Part shown: piece by piece, positions 1-7,568 of the stretch | How the letters are laid out: each line of letters opens with the position of its first letter | Numbering within the stretch: the stretch's first letter is position 1 | Origin: JBHGBB01 sp041946755 | GTDB lineage: Bacteria; UBP4; UBA4092; JAOAEQ01 | DNA: 14,473 nucleotides | Assembly (NCBI GenBank): GCA_041946755.1 | Contig: JBHGBB010000087.1 | Location: forward strand, 1-14,473 | Direction of reading: 5' to 3' | Position numbers and translations under genes: made by a program | The notes under the pieces: model-generated | Told to the model about the DNA's origin: nothing | Seen by the model: only the letters and a program-made list of their open reading frames with translations | Databases searched by the model: none

Positions 1-91
1 AATTAAGAATTAAGAGTTAAGAGTTAAGAGTTATTAATAAAATAGTTTATTATCCTTATAATTCTTCATTCTTCATTTTTAGTTCTTAATT
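1..91. repeat. Inverted pair of 7-bp-period repeat arrays
   Basis: Bases 1-35 read as five heptads (AATTAAG twice, AGTTAAG twice, then AGTTATT). Bases 61-88 read as four heptads of the opposite sense (ATTCTTC twice, ATTTTTA, GTTCTTA). The outermost nine bases, AATTAAGAA at 1-9, are exactly complementary to TTCTTAATT at 83-91, so the two arrays can fold on each other across a spacer of about 25 bases. No gene is visible here. It may be an intergenic microsatellite-like element or the tail of a repeat that begins left of the window. Function unknown. Confidence 0.6.
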
Positions 92-102
92 GTTTTTCTT
101 AT

Positions 103-137
103 TTAACCATTTAACTTATTTAACTTATTTAACTTCG
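103..137. repeat. 9-bp-period TTAACTTAT tandem repeat before the first gene
   Basis: TTAAC recurs at 103, 111, 120 and 129. Two exact units TTAACTTAT (111-119 and 120-128) are flanked by diverged units. The array ends four bases before the ATG of the PPC-domain gene, where a ribosome-binding site would normally lie. Only a weak GGA (137-139) is seen there. Slippage in the array could alter expression of the gene, but this is inference. Confidence 0.6.
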
Positions 138-141
138 GACC

Positions 142-2457
142 ATGTCTCTAAATAAGTTTGTTATTTTTATAATATTAGTACTGATGAGTGTTAATGTATG
201 GAGTATAACTCTAGAACGGCAACCGAATATCGGGTATGTATATCCAGCTGGCGGACAATTGGGGACAAGTTTCCAGATTAAAGTCGGTGGCCAATTCTTA
301 AACGGAGTAGATACTGCCTATGTTTCCGGCACCGGAATTAGTGCGAAAGTAGTCCAGTATTATCGCCCGCTATCAAATATGCAGAAACAGGAACTCCGCA
401 GAAGATTGAACGAAATCCGGCAGAATCGGTTGTCACCTAACATGCCCCCAAAGGTAGTGCAGCTAACCGCTGATACTACTACCACTAAAACCGAGATTGA
501 TAGAGTTGATTTGCCCGACTATCCGCAATTTCATGATATGGAATCGCTCTCCCCGAAAGAACTGCGGAAACTAGCCGATGAATTTCTGAATATAAATAAG
601 AATCAGCAGCCGAAAGAATCGATTGCTGAAACGGTTCTAATCGAAGTTACCATCGATTCGACCGCAATACCCGGCGACCGCGATATCCGGATAAAAACGC
701 CTAATGGTTTAAGTAATCCAATCCGATTTCAGGTAGGAGTATTACCGGAACGGTCTCTCGAAGAACCATTTGAACCGGCTGGGGTAGGGGCTTTGTTGCG
801 GACTGACCCGGTTCTAGTCGAAATTCCCGCAACGATTAATGGCCAGCTTAAGGCCGGGCAGGTGAATCGCTGCCAGTTTAATGCAAAACAAGGACAGCAT
901 TTGGTAATTTCAGCGCAAGCCCGGAGTTTGATCCCTTATTTAGCGGATGCGGTGCCCGGCTGGTTTCAAGTAGTATTGACTCTCTATGATGAGGGTAGTA
1001 CCGAACTCATTTCTGCTGACCATTATCGGTATGCAGCCGACCCGGTATTGTTTTATGTTATACCGAAAGATGGAATGTATACTCTCGAAATCCGGGATTC
1101 GATTTATCGCGGTCGGGAAGATTTCATATATCGGGTTTCGATTGGAGAAGAACCGTATATAACCGGTTTATATCCTTTAGGTGGTCAGGTAGGCAAAGTT
1201 ACCTATAGTCGAATTACCGGATGGAACTTAGCGAAACCGCAAATCATCTTTAATACCAATCCCGGGGCTGAACTGATTCGGCAGACGACATTTCGGTATC
1301 AATCGGAAGTATCCAATCAAATCAGGTATGCGGTGGATACCTTACCGGAAATGAACGAATTCGAACGAAACGATAATATAAAGCTTGCCCAACGAATTAC
1401 TATACCGAAAATTATCAACGGCAGAATTTCAAATCCCGGTGATATCGATATGTTCCGGTTCGACGGGCATGCAGGGGAAGATATTATTCTAGAAGTTAAA
1501 GCGCGCCGATTAGGGTCACCGCTTGATTCGTTAGTACGTATTTTTAATACGAAAGGTAGAATGTTAAGCTGGAATGATGATTATAATGACCAGGAATCAG
1601 GGTTAATCACCCATCATGCAGATTCATATTTGAAATACCGATTACCGGAAGAAGGAACATATTATGTGCAAATTGCAGATGCACAGCATCAAGGGGGAGA
1701 GGAATTCTCATATCGGTTGCGGATAAGTTCCCCGCAACCGGATTATGCGCTCCGGGTGACTCCTTCAAGCATAAATATTTCTGCCGGACGAACCGCGTTG
1801 CTTACTGTTTATGCAGTACGAAAAGATGGATATACTGGAGATATCGAAATAAAACTGAAAGATGCCCCGGATGGATTCAAGCTTTCCGGCGGAATTATCC
1901 CTGCTGGGCAAGACCGGATTCGACTGACCTTAACCGCACCGATGCAAGGGTATGGGGAAACTACCGCAATTAGTTTAGAAGGAATGGCCTGGATTAATGA
2001 GCAACAGGTACTTCGTCCGGTAGTTCCCGCAGAAGATATGATGCAAGCATTTGCTTATCGCCATTTAGTCCCGGAGCAAAACCTTATGGTAACGATATTG
2101 CATGCGAAACGAAGAATTATACCGGCTGAATTGGCTAGTACCGATAAAGTTTTGCTCTCTGCCGGCGGTACGGTTCAAGTAGTATATCGCGTTCCACCGC
2201 GAGTTAGTCTGGCGGATATTAGATTACAGCTAGATGAACCGCCGAATGGTATCATTCTGCGCGATGTTGTTAATGAGCAAGGTAATTTAACCTTGATATT
2301 AGCAGCAGATGGGAAACTTGCCAACCCGGGATTAAGAGAAAATCTGATTGTGGAAGCATTCGCCGAATATGAACGGAAAGATGGGAAAAATGCCGGTGCG
2401 AAACAGCGGACTTCATTAGGCATTTTACCGGCAATACCGATACAGGTAATGAAATAA
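142..2457 (+). CDS. Secreted PPC-domain protein with TIG-like segments
   Basis: The 771-residue protein is probably exported. Residues 1-21 form a signal peptide (a short Lys-containing start, then FVIFIILVLMSVNVW). Two segments with the pattern YPxGGQxG (about 31-65 and 340-365) look like TIG/IPT-type beta domains. Two bacterial pre-peptidase C-terminal (PPC) type domains follow: about 225-335, with INGQL and the closing Y-x-L-E-I-R-D, and about 400-530, with NEFERNDN, INGRI and GDIDMFRF. Residues 530-600 look like an Ig-like beta domain, and the C-terminal part is beta-rich. Residues 76-155 are charged and probably helical or linker. No protease catalytic motif is visible. PPC domains usually serve as accessory or binding modules on the cell surface or in the periplasm, so the precise role is unknown. 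The start is the first ATG and gives an intact signal peptide, although it lacks a clear Shine-Dalgarno sequence. It probably shares a transcript with the RidA-like gene 62 bases downstream. Confidence 0.85.
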   Translation: MSLNKFVIFIILVLMSVNVWSITLERQPNIGYVYPAGGQLGTSFQIKVGGQFLNGVDTAYVSGTGISAKVVQYYRPLSNMQKQELRRRLNEIRQNRLSPNMPPKVVQLTADTTTTKTEIDRVDLPDYPQFHDMESLSPKELRKLADEFLNINKNQQPKESIAETVLIEVTIDSTAIPGDRDIRIKTPNGLSNPIRFQVGVLPERSLEEPFEPAGVGALLRTDPVLVEIPATINGQLKAGQVNRCQFNAKQGQHLVISAQARSLIPYLADAVPGWFQVVLTLYDEGSTELISADHYRYAADPVLFYVIPKDGMYTLEIRDSIYRGREDFIYRVSIGEEPYITGLYPLGGQVGKVTYSRITGWNLAKPQIIFNTNPGAELIRQTTFRYQSEVSNQIRYAVDTLPEMNEFERNDNIKLAQRITIPKIINGRISNPGDIDMFRFDGHAGEDIILEVKARRLGSPLDSLVRIFNTKGRMLSWNDDYNDQESGLITHHADSYLKYRLPEEGTYYVQIADAQHQGGEEFSYRLRISSPQPDYALRVTPSSINISAGRTALLTVYAVRKDGYTGDIEIKLKDAPDGFKLSGGIIPAGQDRIRLTLTAPMQGYGETTAISLEGMAWINEQQVLRPVVPAEDMMQAFAYRHLVPEQNLMVTILHAKRRIIPAELASTDKVLLSAGGTVQVVYRVPPRVSLADIRLQLDEPPNGIILRDVVNEQGNLTLILAADGKLANPGLRENLIVEAFAEYERKDGKNAGAKQRTSLGILPAIPIQVMK

Positions 2458-2467
2458 ATATTGACCA

Positions 2468-2499
2468 AAGAACGGAAGAACTGAAGAACGAAAGAACTA
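2468..2499 (+). repeat. 8-bp-period AAGAAC tandem repeat
   Basis: AAGAAC starts at 2468, 2476, 2484 and 2492, an exact 8-base period. The units are AAGAACGG, AAGAACTG, AAGAACGA and AAGAACTA. It fills most of the 62-base gap between the PPC gene and the RidA-like gene and ends eight bases before the ribosome-binding site. Loss or gain of a unit would change the spacer length but no reading frame. Confidence 0.75.
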
Positions 2500-2507
2500 T
2501 TTTCGCT

Positions 2508-2513
2508 AAGGAG
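2508..2513 (+). promoter_or_regulatory. Ribosome-binding site AAGGAG of the RidA-like gene
   Basis: AAGGAG lies six bases upstream of the ATG at 2520. It is one of the few strong Shine-Dalgarno sequences in the window and fixes the start of the gene. Confidence 0.8.
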
Positions 2514-2519
2514 AAGTGA

Positions 2520-3698
2520 ATGGAATTTGGGTCGTATGCTTTTAAAGGAGTACCTGCAACAATTAATGTTTCTCATTTTAAAGGGCAAAATAGCGTTGAA
2601 GAATATAACCTCATCATTCAGCCGACACAATATGGTAATACTGAAACGCAATTAGAGTGGGTATATCAAGCGTATCAGCAAGTATTAGCTGAACTTGGAT
2701 TGGAGATGCAGACGGCAGTATTCCGCCGGTTTTTCTGTAGTGATTTATTGAATCAAACAGCGATATTGCAAGCATCTGTTTTTTCGCAGGTAGCTAATCG
2801 TAAAGAACCCTGTGCAATCTCCTGGGTATGCCAGCCATCAATACCCCCGGCGAAAATAGCGGTCTGGGTGTATCATATCAAAGACGGGAATAATAAACTC
2901 GATAAACTCCAGAATGGTACTACCTTAATGGTTAAACGCAATAACCTATCCCATTACTGGACTACCGGGCAGACTTATCTTACCGGGAAAACTCTCTATG
3001 ACCAAACCCATGAAATATTTAATCGATATACCACGTGTCTGCAATCGCAGAATATGACGTTAGCGGATAATGTTATCCGAACCTGGTTCTTTGTCCAGAA
3101 CATTGATGCGGAATATCAAGGATTGGTTACTGCACGTCGCGAGTTTTTTGCTGAACATGGGTTGACGACTGATACCCATTTCATTGCCAGTACCGGGATT
3201 GAAGGGAGTTATACCGAAGCTAATGCGAAAGTGGTTATGGATGCCTATGCGATTTCCGGTATCCAAGCTAAGCAGATAGAATTTCTTGAAGCACTTGACC
3301 ATCTCAGTCCGACCTATATCTATGGAGTAACATTTGAACGGGGCACTGCGATATCATACCAGGATCGGAAACATATTTTTATTTCCGGGACCGCTAGTAT
3401 CGATAATCAAGGGACGATACTTTATCCGGGAGATGTATTACGTCAGCTGGAACGTACGCTAGAGAATATCGAAGCGTTACTAGCATCTGCTGGAGCTGCG
3501 TTGAAAGATATGGGAATGTTTATCGTATACGTTCGCGATTATACCGATTATGAAATAGTGCAACGCCAATTGAAAAAGCGGTTCGGTGAAATGCCGATGA
3601 TAATTAGCGTAGCGCCAGTCTGCCGGCCGGGGTGGCTGGTTGAAATTGAAGGGCAAGCGATTATCCCCGCCTCGAATCCGGACTTCCCTCTATACTAA
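2520..3698 (+). CDS. RidA-superfamily protein, FkbO/Hyg5 chorismatase-like
   Basis: A 392-residue cytoplasmic protein with no signal peptide. It is about three times the length of a plain RidA/YjgF protein and has two RidA-like halves. The first is around 40-120 (TQLEWVYQAYQQVLAELGL). The second is around 180-380, with RTWFFVQNID at 187-196, ARREFF near 205, ASTGIEG near 223, then ISGTASID and the closing VEIEGQA. That layout matches the FkbO/Hyg5 family, whose members hydrolyse chorismate to dihydroxybenzoate or 3-hydroxybenzoate plus pyruvate. The conserved Arg-Trp, the STGI motif and a Glu near the end (E375 or E377) are visible. Many relatives in environmental genomes have no tested activity, so the fold is well supported but chorismatase activity is inference. 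It follows the PPC gene on the same strand, which offers no metabolic link: no shikimate or polyketide genes are nearby. The start is set by AAGGAG six bases upstream. Confidence 0.8.
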   Translation: MEFGSYAFKGVPATINVSHFKGQNSVEEYNLIIQPTQYGNTETQLEWVYQAYQQVLAELGLEMQTAVFRRFFCSDLLNQTAILQASVFSQVANRKEPCAISWVCQPSIPPAKIAVWVYHIKDGNNKLDKLQNGTTLMVKRNNLSHYWTTGQTYLTGKTLYDQTHEIFNRYTTCLQSQNMTLADNVIRTWFFVQNIDAEYQGLVTARREFFAEHGLTTDTHFIASTGIEGSYTEANAKVVMDAYAISGIQAKQIEFLEALDHLSPTYIYGVTFERGTAISYQDRKHIFISGTASIDNQGTILYPGDVLRQLERTLENIEALLASAGAALKDMGMFIVYVRDYTDYEIVQRQLKKRFGEMPMIISVAPVCRPGWLVEIEGQAIIPASNPDFPLY

Positions 3699-3703
3699 TC
3701 TAC

Positions 3704-3790
3704 TACAGAGAACACTGAGAACAATGAGCCCCTAATAGTCATTCCTACGAAGGCAGGAATCTAGTTATCTCTCTCAGCTTTTCTCTGAGC
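3704..3790. repeat. Convergent spacer with dispersed-type palindromes
   Basis: The spacer between two converging genes holds ATTCCT (3741-3746) facing AGGAAT (3755-3760) across ACGAAGGC. This resembles the widespread intergenic element with core ATTCC-(T/C)-GCGAA-(A/G)-GC-GGAAT found dispersed in many bacterial genomes. A second small hairpin pairs CTCAG (3773-3777) with CTGAG (3785-3789) over a pyrimidine-rich loop. Bases 3704-3727 and the complement of 3773-3797 share a loosely similar purine-rich pattern (ACAG...GAGAA...TGAG), so the palindrome sits between degenerate inverted arms. Either hairpin could help stop transcription, but no good T-run follows. Confidence 0.5.
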
Positions 3791-3800
3791 ACTGTGTGGT

Positions 3801-5678
3801 CTAGGTTTGTATTCCGCGGAATTCCCGGCGGCGGGCAAGTTCGGCTAGAATCCGTTTCCGGAGTCGGAGCGATTTCGGAGTGATTTCAACCAATTCATCT
3901 TCTTTAATAAACTCGATCGATTCTTCCAAGGTCATCCGATGTATGGTTTTTAATTGGATAGCTTCATCTGAGGTGGATGACCGCATGTTAGTAAGATGTT
4001 TCTTTTTGCAGGGATTGACTACCATATCATTTTCCCGGGAGTTCTCGCCAACGACCATACCTTCATAAATCTTATCCCCCGGTTCGACGAATAAGGTCGA
4101 CCGTTCCTGCAGATTCTCTAATGCATAAGCCGTAGCTAATCCCGGTTCTTTAGCGATCAATGAGCCGGTGATGCGGGTTTGGATATCGCCTTGATATTCG
4201 TCATATTTCAAGAAACTATGATGCATTATTCCGGTGCCGCGCGTATCCATAACGAATTCGGTCTGAAATCCAATCAAACCTCGGGCGGGGATAGTGAATT
4301 CTAAGCGGACACTACCCGAACCATCATGATGCATATTAGCCATTTGCGCTTTTCGTCTCCCGAGTTTTTCCATGACCAGACCGAGATAATCTTCCGGGAC
4401 ATCGATAAACAGTTGTTCGATCGGTTCCATCTTTTTCCCATCGATTTCTTTGAATACCGCTTGCGGTTTCGATACCGCAAACTCATACCCTTGCCGGCGC
4501 ATGGTTTCGATAAGAATCGATAAATGCAGTTCACCCCGGCCTTTAACCAGAAAAACATCGGCATTTTCAGGAAATTCTACCCGGAGCGCTACGTTTGATT
4601 GCAGTTCTTTTTCCAATCGTTCCCGGAGATTGCGCGAGGTAACATAAGTCCCTTCAGTTCCGGCGAATGGACTGGTGTTAACCAAGAAATTCATTTCCAG
4701 GGTCGGTTCTTCAACGATAATCCCCGGTAACGCTTCCGGCGTTTCCGGATGGGCAATTGTTTCTCCGATTTCAACAGAGTCGAGACCGGCTAGAGCTACA
4801 ATATCGCCGGCTTGTGCGGATTCGATTTCGGTTTTACCTAATCCTAAGTATCCGTAGAGTTTAGTGACTTTACTTTGGATAATAGTTCCATCAAGCCGGA
4901 CTTGCGCTACCATATCACTAGTATTAATCTTTCCCCGATATATCCGGCCGATCGCCATTCGTCCTAAATAATCATTATAATCGATGGTCATAACCTGCAT
5001 CTGGAATGGCGATTTGATATCTCCCGGAGGTAAGGGGACTTTTTTGATGATGGTTTCTAATAACGGATCGATATTTGTACTAGGTTTTTTCAAATCAGTA
5101 GTAGCATATCCTTCTTTCGCAGAAGCATAAACGATGGGGAAATCGAGCTGGTCGTCATTAGCGCCTAAGTCTACAAAGAGATCGAATACTGCATTAATCA
5201 CCTGATCGATTCGGGTGTTTGGTCGGTCGATTTTGTTGATGACCACGATGGGTTTTAAGTTCAGTTCGAGAGATTTGGTTAAAACGAATTTGGTCTGCAA
5301 CATCGGGCCGTCAACCGCATCGACTAATAATAAAACACCGTCTACCATTCTAAGCACCCGTTCAACTTCACCACCGAAATCCGCATGGCCGGGGGTATCG
5401 ATGATATTGATGGTTATCCCATGAAACTTAATCGCGGTGTTTTTCGCATAGATGGTAATGCCGCGTTCTCGTTCCAAATCGTTGGAATCGAGAATCAGCT
5501 CTCCGACAGTTTGATTATCGCGGAATATCCCGGTTTGTTTTAGCATGCAATCGACCAGAGTGGTTTTCCCATGGTCGACATGAGCGATAATCGCAATATT
5601 CCGGACATCTTCCCGTAACAATGCTGCGGGTTTCCGATGCTTGCGAACATGTGGTTTAGCGGTAGTTGCAGGAGGCAT
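3801..5678 (-). CDS. typA: Translational GTPase TypA/BipA
   Basis: TypA/BipA is a ribosome-binding GTPase of the EF-G family that helps 50S subunit assembly and growth under stress or cold. All G motifs are visible: AHVDHGKTT (32-40), the switch I segment RERGITI (70-76), DTPGH (94-98), NKID (148-151) and SAKEG of G5. The BipA-specific C-terminal region is intact, with YDEYQGDI, GDKIYEGMVVGENSRENDM and the NMRSS segment followed by the RKRILAELARR tail. At 625 residues it is slightly longer than the usual roughly 605-615, because of a basic N-terminal extension of about 20 residues (KPHVRKHRK) ahead of REDVRNIAIIAHVDHGKTT. No other ATG lies before the G1 motif, so this start is kept although no Shine-Dalgarno is visible in the 15 bases upstream. 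The gene stands alone after the ABC operon on the same strand, with a terminator hairpin just ahead of its start codon. Confidence 0.97.
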   Translation of the reverse strand: MPPATTAKPHVRKHRKPAALLREDVRNIAIIAHVDHGKTTLVDCMLKQTGIFRDNQTVGELILDSNDLERERGITIYAKNTAIKFHGITINIIDTPGHADFGGEVERVLRMVDGVLLLVDAVDGPMLQTKFVLTKSLELNLKPIVVINKIDRPNTRIDQVINAVFDLFVDLGANDDQLDFPIVYASAKEGYATTDLKKPSTNIDPLLETIIKKVPLPPGDIKSPFQMQVMTIDYNDYLGRMAIGRIYRGKINTSDMVAQVRLDGTIIQSKVTKLYGYLGLGKTEIESAQAGDIVALAGLDSVEIGETIAHPETPEALPGIIVEEPTLEMNFLVNTSPFAGTEGTYVTSRNLRERLEKELQSNVALRVEFPENADVFLVKGRGELHLSILIETMRRQGYEFAVSKPQAVFKEIDGKKMEPIEQLFIDVPEDYLGLVMEKLGRRKAQMANMHHDGSGSVRLEFTIPARGLIGFQTEFVMDTRGTGIMHHSFLKYDEYQGDIQTRITGSLIAKEPGLATAYALENLQERSTLFVEPGDKIYEGMVVGENSRENDMVVNPCKKKHLTNMRSSTSDEAIQLKTIHRMTLEESIEFIKEDELVEITPKSLRLRKRILAELARRREFRGIQT

Positions 5679-5692
5679 AAATTTTAGCCAAT

Positions 5693-5721
5693 AAAAAAAA
5701 TCCCGCGGTTATCCGGGATTT
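5693..5721 (-). terminator. Intrinsic terminator after the sugar ABC operon and ahead of typA
   Basis: On the minus strand AAATCCCG pairs perfectly with CGGGATTT (5714-5721 with 5698-5705) around an eight-base loop, and the stem runs into eight consecutive T (5700 to 5693). It lies about 100 bases past the stop of the last permease gene and should end that operon. Its T-run finishes 14 bases before the typA ATG, so any typA transcript begun upstream must pass through it. Confidence 0.85.
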
Positions 5722-5775
5722 ATTGCTATAAAACTAACTAACGAGTAATAACTAAATTTATCGATTTTATACATT

Positions 5776-5805
5776 ATTATACCCTATTTTGACCATTATA
5801 TGCAA
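5776..5805 (-). promoter_or_regulatory. Candidate sigma70-type promoter for typA
   Basis: On the minus strand TTGCAT (5805-5800) and TATAAT (5781-5776) are separated by 18 bases. The -10 is consensus; the -35 matches three of six. It sits in the AT-rich gap just past the last permease gene. A start near 5769 would give a leader of about 90 bases containing the terminator hairpin. Short-motif evidence only. Confidence 0.45.
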
Positions 5806-5823
5806 ATGCATTGGTTATGAGTT

Positions 5824-6654
5824 TTATCCTTTCAATCCGGTTAACACGATCCCTTGAATAAAGGTTTTTTGGGTGAAGAAGAAGAGGACGACGATCGGCA
5901 TAATCATCACCGTTGACGCTGCCATGAGGAGCGACCATTCGGCGCCATGCTGGCTGATAAAAGCTTGCAATCCTAATGACAAAGTATACTGCGATTCCTG
6001 GCTTAGATATATCAGCGGCCCGAGAAAATCATTCCAGGCTCCGATAAAGGTAAACAGCATCACTGTCGCCAGTGCCGGTTTTGCTAAAGGTAAAATGATC
6101 CGGGAATAAATACCGAATTCCGAACAGCCATCGATTTTTGCGGCGTCGGATAGTTCGTAAGGGATCGTCATAAAGAATTGCCGTAATAGAAAGATAAAAA
6201 ACGCGCTCCCGAAAAAGCTGGGGACGATTAGCGGTTTAAAGGTACCGACCCAGCCCAGCGTTTTGAAAATGATTAATACCGGAATCATAGTTACCTGAAA
6301 TGGCAGCATCATGGTGCTCAGGAGAATAATAAATACGATATTTCTGCCTTGCCATGGGATGCGCGAAAAACTATATCCGACTAAGGAACAGGAAATAACC
6401 GTTCCCAACACAGAAAAGAAACAAATAAATAGGGTGTTTTTTAAATAAGTTAAAAAGGGAATATAGGATAATGCAATCGAATAGTTCGACCATTTTGCTG
6501 GAGAGGGAATCCAACCCGGCGGAATTTGGAATAGTTGGGTATCAGATTTTAATGAGGTTGCAATCAACCAGTAGAATGGTAATAGGAAACTGATACCAAC
6601 TCCCATTAAGACGAGATGGATAACGATCGATTTAATCAGCTGTTTACATTTCAT
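5824..6654 (-). CDS. Carbohydrate ABC transporter permease, MalG/UgpE type
   Basis: A 276-residue inner-membrane permease, the usual size for this family. About six hydrophobic helices are visible, starting at about 11-33 and 73-96. The cytoplasmic EAA loop that docks the ATPase is intact at about 169-191 (DAAKIDG, then RIILPLAKP), as in MalG, UgpE and related sugar permeases. The short C-terminus ends in VLTGLKG, a common ending in the MalG family. It is the last gene of a three-gene operon and starts three bases after the stop of the MalF-type partner, which suggests translational coupling; no Shine-Dalgarno is seen. Substrate is not readable from the permease. The partner genes and the nearby DUF4434 protein suggest an oligosaccharide or sugar derivative. 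Confidence 0.93.
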   Translation of the reverse strand: MKCKQLIKSIVIHLVLMGVGISFLLPFYWLIATSLKSDTQLFQIPPGWIPSPAKWSNYSIALSYIPFLTYLKNTLFICFFSVLGTVISCSLVGYSFSRIPWQGRNIVFIILLSTMMLPFQVTMIPVLIIFKTLGWVGTFKPLIVPSFFGSAFFIFLLRQFFMTIPYELSDAAKIDGCSEFGIYSRIILPLAKPALATVMLFTFIGAWNDFLGPLIYLSQESQYTLSLGLQAFISQHGAEWSLLMAASTVMIMPIVVLFFFTQKTFIQGIVLTGLKG

Positions 6655-6657
6655 AGG

Positions 6658-7560
6658 TTATTTCGTTTCACCGGCATAATATATCCAGCGGGCTGAACTC
6701 TTAAATACCGTTATGGTACATAGTAGGGTTATCAGGAACAATACCCAAGCCATGGCGGAAGCATATCCCATTTTAGAAAATAAAAAAGCGTTATTGAATA
6801 AATAGAGGGCATAAAACAGGGTGGTATCTTGCGGCCCGCCGCGGGTCATAATCCAGACTTGGGTAAAATACTGGAATGAGCCGATTATTCCCATGATCAC
6901 ATTAAAAAAGATTACCGGGCTTAACATCGGGAGAGTGATATGCCATAGTTTTCGCCATGCAGTAGCGCCATCAATTTCTGCTGATTCATAGAGTTGTTGC
7001 GGTACATCTTGCAACCCGGCCAGGAAAATGATGATGGTATTGCCGACTCCCCAAACACCCATAAATATCAGTGCTGGTTTCGCCCAGAATGGGTCATCGA
7101 GCCAACCCGGGGCGCTGAGGTTAAATTGCCTAAGTATCGGTACTAGTAACGTATTGATTAATCCCATTTGCGGATTGAATAGCCATAACCATAAAATGGA
7201 TAACGCTACTACCGGCGTTATGGATGGGAGATAATAGATGGTGCGATAGAAAGCAAGCCCGCGAACTTTTTGATTCAAGAAAATAGCTAACGCTAAGCTT
7301 GCGATAAGACCAATAGGTAACCCCAGGAAAACCATGTAGATGGTGTTATATAACGATTTCCAGAATAAGGGATCGTGGAATAACAGCGTTGTATAATTTC
7401 CGAATCCGATAAATTTCGGACTGGAAATCGCATCGTAATAGCATAACGAATAATAGAACGAGGCGATGACCGGATAACCAATCAACACCGTAAATCCAAT
7501 TAACCAGGGAGAAGCGAATAATAAGCCATTTCTTAAATTGCGGGTTTCGGTTTTCGTCAT
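6658..7560 (-). CDS. Carbohydrate ABC transporter permease, MalF/UgpA type
   Basis: A 300-residue inner-membrane permease. It has the short MalF/UgpA architecture without the large periplasmic P2 loop of E. coli MalF. The N-terminus (GLLFASPWLIGFTVLIGYPVI, residues 12-32, the first helix) is typical. The EAA loop at about 191-211 reads ESAEIDGATAWRKLWHITLP and is complete. A conserved MTRGGP follows at 238-243. It would pair with the MalG-type protein to form the transmembrane channel. It starts eight bases after the binding-protein stop. No Shine-Dalgarno is visible, so coupling to the upstream gene is likely. Confidence 0.93.
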   Translation of the reverse strand: MTKTETRNLRNGLLFASPWLIGFTVLIGYPVIASFYYSLCYYDAISSPKFIGFGNYTTLLFHDPLFWKSLYNTIYMVFLGLPIGLIASLALAIFLNQKVRGLAFYRTIYYLPSITPVVALSILWLWLFNPQMGLINTLLVPILRQFNLSAPGWLDDPFWAKPALIFMGVWGVGNTIIIFLAGLQDVPQQLYESAEIDGATAWRKLWHITLPMLSPVIFFNVIMGIIGSFQYFTQVWIMTRGGPQDTTLFYALYLFNNAFLFSKMGYASAMAWVLFLITLLCTITVFKSSARWIYYAGETK

Positions 7561-7568
7561 AGGAGCAA

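Noticed and set aside
1..137. Possible CRISPR array
   Set aside because: The units are only 7-9 bases and directly adjacent. There are no spacers of constant length and no cas genes.
2175..2651. 158-codon open frame on the minus strand
   Set aside because: It overlaps the end of the PPC gene and the start of the RidA-like gene antisense, has no ribosome-binding site or recognisable motif, and is best seen as a shadow frame.
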